Origin: Panax quinquefolius
Taxonomy: Eukaryota; Streptophyta; Magnoliopsida; Apiales; Araliaceae
Length of the DNA: 64,000 bases
Assembly: GCA_020205615.1 (NCBI GenBank)
Contig: CM035170.1
Coordinates: forward strand, 58,728,486 to 58,792,485
Direction of reading: 5' to 3'
Part shown: piece by piece, positions 24,480 through 36,732 of the stretch
Layout: each line of letters opens with the position of its first letter
Numbering within the stretch: position 1 is the first letter of the stretch
The notes under the pieces: generated by a model
Databases searched by the model: none
Seen by the model: the letters and a program-made list of their open reading frames with translations, nothing else
Told to the model about the DNA's origin: nothing
Translations under genes and position numbers: made by a program

Positions 24480-24660
24480 TGTGAATAGTGCCGTATTCGT
24501 GAATAGTGCCGTATACGTGAATAGTGCCGTATACGTGAATAGTAACTCCGACACCAAAAGATAGAAATTTCACAAAAATCATCATGCTTCGTGAATAGTA
24601 CTCGTGAATAGTAACTCATAAATAGTAACTCATGAATAGTAACTCATGAATAGTAATCTC
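24480..24660. repeat. GTGAATAGT tandem repeats in LTR
   Basis: Two clusters: GTGAATAGTGCCGTATAC units of about 18 bases, then GTGAATAGTAACTC units of about 15 bases. The complement is TTACTATTCAC. The same clusters occur in every B LTR with different copy number. Confidence 0.85.
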
Positions 24661-24990
24661 GACATAAAAAAGTTCCCAATTTGATAAAAAGTTCAAACCA
24701 ATATTTCTCGGCATAATGATATTGAAGAAATAATATCATTTATGAAGAAAATAATCTCCTTACCTCGTAAAAGAATAGTACTTACGGCGGGGAATGAATT
24801 TGGATATAGTGCTAAAAGAACTTTTGCAGTATATAGCAATACTCAAAGTACTAAAATACTCACAAAATACTCGATATAATAGAGAGAAAAGAGAGAAATC
24901 TTTAGTTTACGGTGTGATTTTCAATTCTAACCTAAGCACCCTATTTATAGGGAAAATTCTTAGAACGCCAAAGCGGAAAATTTAATAAAA

Positions 24991-25027
<37 letters not shown>

Positions 25028-25681
25028 TTCTACGTATACTTGACTTACGAATTTCAGCATCTAACAACACATGTGGGCCAACAATAAAAACGTTTTTCTA
25101 ATAAAAAATATTTAAAACTTCCAAAAAATGATAATCAATTAATCCGAACTTCAATAATTCATAATAAATAGCCCTTTTATCAGAAAATTCGAATCTCGTG
25201 AGTTTTTATAGGAAATTCAATTCTCTACAACTTTCTGAAAGAAAGTTTTTCCAAATTCCAAACAAAAATTGACCGAAATCCATAAACGGGCAATGTTATA
25301 GGCTATAATCAAATTTCAGCCAAGAAATGGGCCCACAAACATGTTTAACACGTTTTAAACAACTTTTGCAATAAAAATACTCCTCCTCCTTATATACTCA
25401 TATATCCCACATTCATTGTAAAAATATCATCATTATTATATTATAATAATATAATAAAATATTATTTTATCAGAAAAGATAAAATATCGATTTTCAACAA
25501 GTATCACTTTAAAAAATTTTCTCCATCTATATCCACATAAAATGAATATTTTTCTTATCATATAAATCAATAATTAATTATTCACAAATAATACTACAGA
25601 ATCACAATAATGACAACCAGGTAGTTCCTAGGAAAGAGGGGGCTTTCCAATAAGGATTTCTCCTTACTGGCGCGCAATTAG

Positions 25682-28600
25682 TGTTAGGTTTGTAATATTA
25701 AAGAACGCAATCAAATTGCATAAATAAGCGGAAATGTAAAATCGAGTTTAAAAATTTTATAAACCATATACCCGGATCACCCTTTATGCACAATTATTAA
25801 TTAAGCGAAAAAGATGAATAAAAACATACCCTTGAAGATCCGAAGCTTCCTCAGTACAAGTTCACCTCCAATCCTTTTCGCGTTCAACTTGAATCCACCG
25901 GGTTTGGTTCCTTCCTTTGATCAACGTTAGCCACCCAAGTGTTTGGCCTCAGAGGTGATCCACCAAGAAGAAGAAGAATTCAAGAAGATGGGTGGTTGGC
26001 TAAAACCTAGTTTTTCTATCTCTATAGAAAGGAGAGTACTCTCAACCATTCGAATTATCACGTAGTCTTGATATCCGATATAAGACTCTTCTTATAAAGA
26101 TACCAAGTAACCTATTTAAAATAAGGTATTATTTAATTAAACTCTTTTTTAATTAAAGGGCTCCCCTAATCTTATTAGGGATAATTAATTAAACTCCTTT
26201 AACTAATTTTCCTTCCTAATCCAATTAGGAATAAATGAGAGTACTTATATTAAATTAATTCCTAAACTCTTTTAGAAATTAAAATAATAATAATAATTGT
26301 AATAATATTAATAAGACTCCTCTTATTAATTTATATTTAATATTTCTAAAATATTAAATAATAAACATTAAGCTATTTAATTTATTCTATCACCATAGAT
26401 TAAATTAAATATACTTAACATATATTATTACGATTATGCCATTAACTTCTTAAATAATTATTCTTCCTTTTATGGTGTGACCCTTTAGGCTCTCCATAGT
26501 AAATCGGTTGTGAATAAATCAATTAGAACAATTCTAATCTTATTTAAATAAATAAATTAAACAATTAATTTATTTAAATAAATAATATTTATTCTACAAT
26601 AGGATAAGCCTCCCAATGATCAACGACTTTTCGAGATAATATAGATTTCAACATTAATCATAAAAGAACCTTTGAGTAAATAGTTACCGCACAATTCAAT
26701 CCTTCCACCATACAATGTCCCAATTAAATATAAGACATGGAATTCTCATGCCAAGTCTTATTTTATTTAATTATATGTATTTCGACTCTTAAATGCACAA
26801 ATCCAAATAATGCAAATTAGAAACTCCTTTCTAATTTCATTACGCTTAAGCCAAGGACTCTTTGGATTGTCATTTATCGAATCATATAGGACATTCTCTT
26901 CTTTTAATAAGTGGTAGATTCTTTATTGATCATACATTATCTCCATATACAAACATATTATACCCAAGCATACCCTTTGATATACCCTAAGGGTCTTAAG
27001 GAATAAGTCAAAGTATAACTCATCATACACAAGATACTATGATGATCTCAAGTCCAAGGTGTTAGGTTTGTAATATTCATGGACGCAATCAAATTGCAAA
27101 ATTAATGCGGAAGCGTGTAAAATCAGAGTTTAAAATTTTACAAACCATATACCCGGATCACCCTTTATGCACAATTATTAATTTAACGAAAAGATATGAA
27201 GAACAAACATACCCTTAAAGATCCGAGCTTCCTCAGGTACAAGTTCACCTCCAATCCTTATCGCATTCAACTTGAATCCACCGGGTTTGGTTCCTTCCTT
27301 TGATCAACGTTAGCCACCCAAGCGTTTGGCCTCTAGAGGTGATCCACCAAGGAAAAATAAAGAATTCAAGAAGATGGTGTATTTGGCTCAAACCCTAATT
27401 TTCTATCTCTATAGAAAAGGGTACTCTCCAACAAATTGGAATTATGTCGTTTGTTGAAAAAGTCAACAACCCTATCCATAATAAGACTCCTCTTATTAAT
27501 AGATGTGGGCAACCCACCTTAACAATTAAGGAATTGGGTTTTATTTAATTAATTAAATTCTTTTAATTAATTAAGCTCCCTAATCTTATTAGGGATAATT
27601 AATTAAACTCTTTTAACTAATTTTCCTTCCTAATCCTATTAGGAATAAATGAGAGTACTTATATTAAATTAATTCCTAAACTCTTTTAGAAATTAAAATA
27701 ATAATAAGTGTAATAATATTAATAAGACTCTCTTATTAATTTATATTTAATATTTCTAAAATATTAAATAATAAATATTAAAGCTATTTAATTTATTCTA
27801 TCACCATAGATTAAATTAAATATACTTAACTATATTATTACGATTATGCCATTAACTTCTTAAATAATTATTCTTCCTTTTATGGTGTGACCCTTTAGGT
27901 TCTCCATATTAAAATCGAGTTGTGAATAAATCAATTAGAACAATTCTAATCTTATTTAAATAAATAAATTAAACAATTAATTTATTTAAATAAATAATAT
28001 TTATTCTACAATAGGGATAAGCCTCCCCTAGCGATCAACGACTTTCCGGATAATATAGATTTCAACATTAATCATTAAAGAACCTTTGAGTAAATAGTTA
28101 CTGCATAATTCAATCCTTCCACCATACAATGTCCCAATTAAATATAAGACATGGAATTCTTTGTCAAGTCTTATTTTATTTAATTATATGTATTTCGATC
28201 TTAAATGCACAACCCCAAATAATGCAAATTAGAAACTCCTTTCTAATTTCATTACGCCTTCAATAAGGACTCACTTTGGGTTGTCATTTATCGAATCACA
28301 TAGGACATTTCTCTTCTTTTATTAAGTGGTAGATTCTTTATTGATCATACATTATCTCCATGTACAAATTATTATACCCAAGCATACCCTTTGATATACC
28401 CTAAGGGTCTTAAGGAATAAGTCAAAGTATAACTCATCATACACAAGATACTATGATGATCTCAAGTCCAAGGATTACTTGTACTACTATCACTACAGAA
28501 TTCCTATTGACAGTGCAAATAAAACTCCATTAGGTATTCCTTAGCGAGCCAACGTTCAAATGAACTTATTCTCTAATAAGCACCTACATACTACTTGCTT

Positions 28601-29422
28601 TAGTGTCTCCACACAAATGATCATGAGATCAATCATCCTCATCCAATGAGCAAGCAACGATGTACCAATCTATCCCGGATTCACTAATCCCCAATTTAGT
28701 AATCCAATGATTGGGAACTATTTTAGTTTTAAGCTTTCTAAGAATTTAGATCTCATTAGAATGATCATCATCATTATTCTAAAAGCATTGCTTAAAACTA
28801 TGGGTTTATCACATATTATAAAACAAAGATCATGTAGATAATTAAAGCCTTTAATAAATTAATACTTTTTATTAATAAATGAATAAGATTGTTACAAAGT
28901 ATATGCTTTATCATCAAACATGATTGGCTTGTGTGCATACTACTTTCACAAGGATCACTTGTACTACTATCACTACAGGAATTCCTATTGACAGGCAAGT
29001 AAAACTCCATTAGGTATTCCTTAGCGAGCCACGTTCAGTGAACTTATTCTCTAATAAACACCTACATACTTGCTTTAGTGTCTCCACACAAATGATCATG
29101 AGATCAATCATCCTCATCCAACGAGAAAGCAACGTATGTACCAATCTATCCGATTCACTAATCCCCAATTTAGTAATCCAATGATGGGAACTATTTTAGT
29201 TTTAAGCTTTACGAGAATTTAGATCTCATTAGAATGATCATCATCATTATTCTAAAAGCATTTCTTAAAACTCGGGTTTATCACATATTATAAAACAAAG
29301 ACATCATGTAGATAATTAAAAGCCTTTAATAAATTAATACTTTTTATTAATAAATAAATAAGATTGTTACAAAGTATATGCTTTATCATCAAACATGATT
29401 GGCTTTGTGCATACTACTTTCA
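25682..29422 (-). repeat. Copia 3' LTR, split by a solo LTR of its own family
   Basis: Pieces 25682-27059 and 28954-29422 join to about 1847 bases, matching the 5' LTR (1852). The join point carries CAAGG twice. The LTR is densely packed with short perfect stems around CTCC or CTCT loops. The polypurine tract (complement GTGGGAGAT) begins at 29423. Confidence 0.92.
27055..28953 (-). mobile_element. Solo copia LTR inside a copia LTR, duplication CAAGG
   Basis: The LTR is 27060-28948 (1889 bases), same ends and family as the host LTR and same orientation. CAAGG flanks it at 27055-27059 and 28949-28953. It is the innermost and therefore probably the latest event of this stack. It has a segment near 27460-27520 (a second CTCC hairpin) that differs from the host LTR. 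Confidence 0.93.
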
Positions 29423-31341
29423 ATCTCCCACTTGCACTAAAGCCAATCGTCATGGTATCTCATACTCTTCTTCTCTCAAGTGACGATTATCCCTGCTTTG
29501 TTGGATAAGCTTTAGTTAATGGATATGTAATGTCGTTTCATGAGAGTCCACTATCTCTATAGTGATTTTCTATCTTTTAATGATTTTAATAATCAAATGA
29601 AAGTGCCACAACACATGTTTAGATCCAAGATGAGACTTAGGAACTATTCCTAGTTCGTAATGAACTTTTAATCCAAACAATCAACTTGCGACTTCATTTA
29701 TAGCTATATACTTTGTCTTTATCACTAAACCAAACAACTCTTTTTCTTTGTTTGGAACCTTTCCAATTCAATTGCACCTTTGTTCAAGATAACGTTTTAC
29801 CTTAAAGTGGATTTTTTCATCATCTTGGTGCATCTAAAAAACTTGAGTCGTTAAGCCCTCTAGTTTTAATTTAGACCCACCATGAATATGATCACATCCT
29901 TAGTGCCGGTTAAGCACTTTAAGATGTTTTTAACTGACACATAGTGAACTTCTCCATAATATGACTGATCAACATCAGGTCTCGTATATTTCATTGCATA
30001 CATGATTGTCACTCATGCGATCTCTCTTTTCAGGAGTTTGTGGGGACTATTAAGAGAGATACACTCCATGGCTCATCAACATGAAACATCTCTTGGAGCT
30101 TGCCATGCTAAACGACTTTAGCATCAAATGAATATACATTCCTTGGGTTAAGTCGAGCATCCTCTTGAATCTATCTATATAGATTTTATCCCCAATAACG
30201 ATACTCTTCCCAAATCATTCATGGAGGAATGTTTAGACAACTTTATCTTCTTGATTGTAGCATTGGTATGTCATTCCTTATCCAGTAGTATATCAACATA
30301 TAGTACTAGGAATGTCACGATGCTCCACCGACGACCCTTTTGTACACACTAGGTTCATTCTTATTTTTGATAAAATCAAACTCTTTTGATTGCCTCATCA
30401 AAACGAATGTTCCATATTTGAGAAACTTGCTTCAATCCATTTCTCCGAAAGTGTCTACAACACTTACCTCATCGTATGTAATCTGGATCATCATCTTCTA
30501 TAATGTGTACCTCATCATCATCATCTATGATGAATCCATAACTCCTGTGTATCTTGGATATTATTCGTAATTACGATTCAGTTGGTGGTATAATAGGTCT
30601 ATCATCTCGAGTTCCTCTTATTTGATTTATAGTGTTTTGTGGTTCTTGAACTCTTCAAGATCTATTATCCTCCCACTAACCCCTTTTAATGATAAACACC
30701 TTTATCTTAGAAATGCGTGTTTCGTAACAAATACCTTTTGCTAAGTAGAATTATAGAACATATACCCTAAACTTACTTTAGGATGTCCCACAAATCTGTA
30801 CATGTCAAATCTTGTCCTAAGCTTATCCTTCGAAACTTTTTCACATAAGTTGGACAACCCCTTATCTTAACATACTTAAGATTAGGAATCCTCCCCATCC
30901 ATAACTTTTATGGAGTCTTGGAATTTGGATTTTGAGGTTACCTTTTCGTATGAATGTCACCATTTATAGGACATGATCCTAGAAGGATCTTGGAATGTCG
31001 GTAAAATCATTTTTGGACCGCACCATATTCAACAAGGTATGATTTTACCTTTCAGATACATCAATCAATTATTACGTATCATGAGGTGTCCATTATAAGA
31101 AAAACCATTTGAGATGATCTAGAAACTTATTGCACAAGTATTTATTCCTTGATCTAATCAAAGAATCTTAATACTTTGCCAATTTGTTTCATTTCTGAAT
31201 TCTTTGAACCTTTCAAATAATTCATACTTGTATTTCAACAAATACATACATTCAACTCTTTGAATGATCATCTCCTTTTTTTATACTAGTTTTTTCAATT
31301 TACAAAATAATTTTTCACGTAAGTCAAGTATACAAAATCCA
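29423..31341 (-). pseudogene. Copia integrase, RT and RNase H, heavily degenerate
   Basis: On the minus strand I can read copia landmarks through many stops. There is an integrase C-terminal segment like KTPYELW...GCPAYVK near 30880-30920 and an RNAHFLDKG-like block near 30690-30730. An RT block LVLYVDILL (normally YVDDILL) lies near 30270-30300, with LSKHFSMKDLG-like sequence near 30220. Pre-RNase H segments like LTQ, HGVYLS and SPQTPEER lie near 30030-30150, and VKNILKCLTGTKD near 29930. No stretch longer than about 75 codons is open, and the catalytic Asp pair is damaged. Confidence 0.75.
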
Positions 31342-31970
31342 TTAAGTAATTTTTTTCATTCTATACGAAACATTATTATTATAAATAGAACAACAATTGT
31401 TCTTAATTATAATACCAAAAATTTTATTGTCCAACAATAAAATGGAAATAATGTTTCTAACAAGAATTGGAATACAATAACAACTTATTGACTTAATAGA
31501 TTTGCCCGTAGGCAGTGCTAAACTATAAGTTTCTATAGCTAATGCAGCAACATTTGCTTCATTTTCCACACATAGGATTACTTATCTTTGTTTAACTTTC
31601 TACTTCTGCTTGGTCCCTTCATAAATCTATATTTATGATAACCAAAGTCGGCATCCAATACCCAAGTAGAACCTTGACTTAAAGAAAAAATTATTTTAAA
31701 TCATGAACAAATTTGTATTTGTAACCAAAACTTCACTAAGCTTCTTTGGTTAGCCTCTGCAAGATGCTTCTTGCAGCTTTCCAAAGGTGTCGTGCTTATT
31801 GCGGTGGAAGCAAACTCTTTTGCTATCCGTATCGGTTTTGTTCTTATTATCCTTTGTTTACGCCTTTACATTTTACCTTCTTTGAATCGTTCTTCTTTTT
31901 GAGAAGATCCTTTGACCCCTACCAAGAAGACATGGTCTTTCTTGGTTGAAAGTGAATCTCAACATTTTTC
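31342..31970 (-). pseudogene. Copia gag tail and protease, degenerate
   Basis: The open piece 31342-31569 reads ENEANVAALAIETYSLALP and later VRNIISILLLDNKIFGIIIK. This is the copia protease C-terminal part before integrase. Upstream STWVLDADFG near 31640-31675 matches the active-site segment WVLDTG, with the motif changed. Near 31750-31830 a zinc-knuckle-like VCFHRNKHDTFGK has lost the expected Cys-His spacing. Stops separate these parts. Confidence 0.78.
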
Positions 31971-32165
31971 AACATGTTAAGCAAATAAGCAAAGCTGATA
32001 TCTAGCTTGTTCATATGAAAAATTCACAACAATTGTGAAATGAGTCCGGGAGTGAGTGCAAGATCAAATCTTTGCTCAACTCTCCATCCATGACAAAACC
32101 AGTTGTCCTAATTGATCAATCAAATTGATTATGTTAAGAACTTTTTGTCTGTACTATAGTGCCAT

Positions 32166-32571
32166 TGGCCATTCTAGATCGGAAGAGCTCTTTAGATATC
32201 TGATGGCCATTCTAGATCGGAAGAGCTCCTTAGATATCTGATATCTATCAGTCCTACTTTCCTCACCATCAACTACTTGATGTGCAGGAATATAGTAGAA
32301 GCATCCATAGTTTCATGCTGACGCTGAAGCTCGTTACTTATAGATGCGAGCATGATGCATTGAGCCAACTGTGCATCATCTTGCCACTTTCTAAAAGTAG
32401 CATTCTCTTCCTCAGAGGCATTGTCTGCAACCATTGCAGGGATAGGCGTATTAAGGACATAAGATAGCTTTTCAGACATGAGAACTATTCTTAATTCCTT
32501 AACCAATCCGTTAAATTTGGTCCGGTTAATTTAGCATCTAATATGCTACGCAGTGATAGTAATTTAGACAT
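32166..32571 (-). pseudogene. Copia gag, frameshifted
   Basis: The ATG (complement of 32569-32571) opens MSKLLSLRSILDAKLTGPNL and TDWL. A one-base shift follows, and the frame continues at 32273-32506 with KELRIVLMSEKLSYVLNTPI, FRKWQDDAQLAQCIMLASIS and NELQRQHETMDAS. This is the copia-type gag (UBN2 family) N-terminal half. A 38-bp tandem duplication at 32167-32242 then throws the frame at the LFRSRM segment. Confidence 0.88.
32167..32242. repeat. 38-bp tandem duplication in copia gag
   Basis: Units 32167-32204 and 32205-32242 differ by one base (gctcttt / gctcctt). 38 is not a multiple of three, so the duplication breaks gag. Each unit contains the 13 bases agatcggaagagc (32176-32188, 32214-32226), which equal the start of a common sequencing adapter. 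Confidence 0.95.
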
Positions 32572-33839
32572 TGTAAAATTCTGTAAATGAATTTATAATT
32601 AACAACATTTTAACATACATTCTTTTATTAATTACCAAAATAATTTAGGTCTTGTTTTAAATTGGTATCTCCCACTATTTTCTTCAAACTATATTACCCT
32701 CACTTATATAGTTCGGCAAAATCTAATTAAGATTTGCTAGTGAGAATAAGGATCCCATTTCAAATGTATATAGCCTTGTGGTGACACAACAAACTATATA
32801 TAAATAAATAGGTAGACAACTTTTGTCAATTACATCAACTATGCAACTCCTTTTCTTTTGCCTCTTAGATTATTTTGATCAAGTGGTGGCACATCAAGAA
32901 TCAAAATTATCCAAGTTAAGTCCAACCTAGCACTCCATATATATTCAAAAAGAAAAATATCATCCTTGTGGTGACACAAAGAAAACAATATTGTTCAATT
33001 TTCTTTATAAGCATCAAATGTGATAAATTAACATCTTAAATACTTAATACTTGCCTTGTGGTGACACAACAAACTCATATTAAATATTTAATACTCTATT
33101 AATTTTATCATGCTAGAAAGCTGACGTTCGATATTCCAAATATCTTTGAACGCTTTAGGACTTAATAATAAAAAAAAAAAAAAATTGAGGGGTTTGTTAT
33201 TAATTTGTCTCATCTTGTTTAAGCGGCATGCACATATAAATATAAAATACGCGTCATTATTAATTAACATGCGAAGCATGTTTGCATAATATATAATATA
33301 TATATATATAGCATGCATATAGAATACAATATTCTACACGGATTGATTATGGACTTTTATTCTAGTTTGGTTCACTTGAGCCACCAAGTGAACCAAAAGG
33401 TCAAACCCTAGGGTGCAAGAATTAATTTAAATATAATTGTTACATTTAAACCGGGCTCCATTACACAAGCGGGTCTTCAAGCTCCTTGATTCTTGATCTC
33501 AATTCTTCAAAATTAATTCTAACTATTCCTATTACAAAACTATTTAAAATAAATAGAAACCTTGATCGTGATCGAGGGAAGTACATAAGAGGAGATAGAA
33601 TTTACATTAAGAAAAATTAGAGAAGAGGCAGTACGCAGACCCATTTAATAAAAACCCATACATTCATGCATCCAACTAAAATAAAATCCAATCACATTGG
33701 TTGATAGTCCATAATCAATCCCATTTATTATCATACATACATCACCATATGCATCAATAAATAACATTCATCTCATGAGTAATAAACATTAATATATATA
33801 TATATATATTGATATCATTTAATGGGCAAATTTAGTTAG

Positions 33840-34290
33840 TATAAAATCTAATTTTGAATCAAAATAAACTCTTTTATTTTAATCCAAATTTAAATCAAAA
33901 TAAAACTATTTTATTTTAATTTATCCAATTTTGAATAAAATAAACTATTTTATTTTAATCAAAATCTTTAATCAAAATAAACTCCTTTATTTTAATTAAT
34001 TATGGAATCCAATTCCATGTAAAAAAAAAAAATTATTAAAGGAAACACGGATTATCTTTCCTATTCACAAATAAACTCATTTATTTTGAATAATATGAAA
34101 TCTTATTTCATATCTAAATAAACTCCTTTATTTAAGGAAATATGGAATCCAATTTCAACTCCAATTAGTTATCATGGAATCCAATTCCAACTCTAATTAG
34201 TTAGCATGAAGTCTAATTTTAAAATTAAAATAATTCTTTATTTTAATATAAAATAAACTTTTATTTTAAGATTAAAATAAACTTTTATTT
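33840..34290. repeat. Tandem AT hairpins with CTCC/CTCT loops in copia leader
   Basis: At least six units pair AAAATAAA with TTTATTTT, or TAAATAAA with TTTATTTA, around loops CTCT, CTA, CTCC or CTCA. Unit spacing is irregular, 40-70 bases. Confidence 0.75.
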
Positions 34291-34305
34291 TAATTATAAA
34301 ATAAT

Positions 34306-34351
<46 letters not shown>

Positions 34352-34539
34352 AGTAATCATACTCCATTTCTTTGAAATCACGTGAATCTAGAGAATTTCC
34401 CTTTCCTGGGCCACGTAATTCATATATATATTATGTTAATATATAAAAAAACTTTCCTGCCTTGATGAATCAAGCATTCACGTGGGAAGAACTTGTTACC
34501 TTTTAACAGTGAACTAACATTTAGCTATATATATATAAC

Positions 34540-34542
<3 letters not shown>

Positions 34543-34584
<42 letters not shown>
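34543..34584. repeat. (TA)n microsatellite in copia leader
   Basis: A TA run. A second one lies at 34313-34346. Confidence 0.95.
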
Positions 34585-34588
<4 letters not shown>

Positions 34589-34866
34589 CACCACCACGTG
34601 GGATCATCTTCTTTTTAAAGAATCGCATCATTCCTCCTTTTTTTAGCAGATATTAATAACAACAGATTCGCGAATTACAACAAAAATGTTCTAACTTTTT
34701 AAAACATGCTTCGCGAATTACAACAGATTTTCGAAAATTTATTTTAATTTATCTTTTTTTAAAAAAAAAAAAATTTATACAATAAAATTATGCCCAATTA
34801 AATTGTTCTAAACACATATCAATATACATATTAAATTAAAATAATTAATAATTTGCATAAAGGTTT

Positions 34867-34880
34867 GGCTCTGATGCCAC
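34867..34880 (-). other. Copia primer binding site
   Basis: The complement GTGGCATCAGAGCC abuts the 5' LTR. It matches initiator Met tRNA with one base difference. Confidence 0.85.
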
Positions 34881-36732
34881 TGTTAGGTTTGTAATATTCA
34901 AGAACGCAATCAAATTGCATAAATAAGCGGAAGCGTATAAAATCGAGTTTAAAATTTTACAAACCATATACGGATCACCCTTTATGCACAATTATTAATT
35001 AAGCGAAAAGATGAATAAGAAACATACCCTTGAAGATCCGAGGCTTCCTCGTGTACAAGTTCACCTTCAATCCTTTTCGCGTTCAACTTGAATCCACCGG
35101 GTTTGGTTCCTTCCTTTGATCAACGTTAGCCACCCAAGTGTTTGGCCTCTAGAGGTGATCCACCAAGGAAGAAGAAGAATTCAAGAAAATGGGTGGTTGG
35201 CTAAACCCTAGTTTCTCTATCTCTATAGAAAAGGAGAGTACTCTCCAACCATTGGAATTATCACGTAGTCTTGATATCTGATATAAGACTCTTCTTATAA
35301 AGATACCACGTAACCCTATTTAAAATAAGGTATTATTTAATTAAACCCTTTTTAATTAAAGGGGCTCCCTAATCTTATTAGGAATAATTAATTAAACTCA
35401 TTTAACTAATTTTCCTTCCTAATCCAATTAGGAATAAATGAGAGTACTTATATTAAATTAATTCCTAAACTCTTTTAGAAATTAAAATAATAATAATAAT
35501 TATAATAATATTAATAAGACTCCTCTTATTAATTTTTATTTAATATTTCTAAAATATTAAATAATAAACATTAAGCTATTTAATTTATTCTATCACCATA
35601 GATTAAATTAAATATACATAATTATATTATTACGATTATGCCATTAACTTCTTAAATAATTATTCTTCCTTTTATGGTGTGACCCTTTAGGCTCTCCATA
35701 TTAAACCTAGGTTGTGAATAAATCAATTAGAACAATTCTAATCTTATTTAAATAAATAAATTAAACAATTAATTTATTTAAATAAATAATATTTATTCTA
35801 CAATAGGATAAGCCTCCTAGCGATCAACAACTTTCCGAGATAATATAGATTTCAACATTAATCATAAAAGAACCTTTGAGTAAATAGTTAATGACAATTC
35901 AATCCTTCCACCATACAATGTCCCAATTAAATATAAGACATGGAATTCTTGTCAAGTCTTATTTTATTTAATTATATGTATTTCGACTCTTAAATGCACA
36001 ACTCAAATAATGTAAATTAGAAACTCCTTTCTAATTTCATTTCGCCGCCAAGGATCTTCGAGTTGTCATTTATCGAATCACATAGGATAATTCTCTTCTT
36101 TTAATAGAAGTGGTAGATTCTTTATTGATCATACATTATCTCCATGTACAACTTATTATACCCAAGCATACCCTTTGATATACCCTAAGGGTCTTAAGGA
36201 ATAAGTCAAAGTATAACTCATCATACACAAGATACTATGATGATCTCAAGTCCAAGGATCACTTGTACTACTATCACTCTGGAGAATTCTATTGATGAAA
36301 AAAGTAAGAGTCCATTAGGTATTCCTTAGCGAGCCAACGTTCAAAGTGAACTTATTCTCTAATAAGCACCTACATACTTGCTTTAGTGTCTCCACACAAA
36401 TGATCATGAGATCAATCATCCTCATCCAATGAGCAAGCAACGTATGTACCAATCTATCAGATTCACTAATCCCCAATTTAGTATTCCAATGATTGGGAAC
36501 TATTTTAGTTTTAAGCTTTCTAAGAATTTAGATCTCATTAGAATGATCATCATCATTATTCTAAAAGCATTGCTTAAAACTATGGGTTTATCACATATTA
36601 TAAAACAAAGATCATGTAGATAATTAAAACCTTTAATAAATTAATACTTTTTATTAATAAATGAATAAGATTTTTACAAAGTATATGCTTTATCATCAAA
36701 CATGATTGTTGGCGTTGTGCATACTACTTTCA
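34881..36732 (-). repeat. Copia 5' LTR
   Basis: 1852 bases, from TGTTAGGTTTG to ACTACTTTCA. Clear hairpins include TATAAGA-CTCT-TCTTATA (35282-35299), TTAATAAGA-CTCC-TCTTATTAA (35511-35532) and AAATTAGAAA-CTCC-TTTCTAATTT (36014-36037). No gene is seen. Short frames such as 36429-36623 are AT-rich chance frames repeated in every LTR copy. Confidence 0.92.

Larger units (their letters stand above)
32572..34866 (-). other. Copia 5' untranslated leader, no gene seen
   Basis: About 2.3 kb between gag and the primer site, AT-rich, with no credible frame. It contains three copies of CCTTGTGGTGACACAA (32774, 32964, 33054), a poly-A run near 33170-33184, and repeated AAAATAAA-CTCY-TTTATTTT hairpins at 33840-34290. 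(TA)n runs lie at 33292-33310, 34313-34346 and 34543-34584. The hairpin loops resemble those of the LTR. Confidence 0.7.
25682..36732 (-). mobile_element. Ty1/copia retrotransposon, minus strand, with nested solo LTR
   Basis: Flanked by ATTAG at 25677-25681 and 36733-36737. LTR ends are TGTTAGG and CTTTCA on the plus strand, so the element reads TGAAAG to CCTAACA. Order on the minus strand: 5' LTR 34881-36732, primer site, long leader, gag, protease, integrase, RT, RNase H, polypurine tract, 3' LTR. Protease-integrase-RT order defines Ty1/copia. Without the nested LTR it is about 9.2 kb. All coding parts are degenerate. Confidence 0.92.

Noticed and set aside
25682..27060. A tandem duplication of the copia LTR
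   Set aside because: The inner copy has its own CAAGG target duplication, which shows insertion.
32176..32188. Adapter contamination (agatcggaagagc)
   Set aside because: The sequence lies inside a readable copia gag segment and occurs in both units of a duplication, without following adapter bases.
33292..33310. Centromeric satellite or telomere repeat
   Set aside because: Only simple TA runs are present. No long tandem satellite monomer is seen anywhere in the window.
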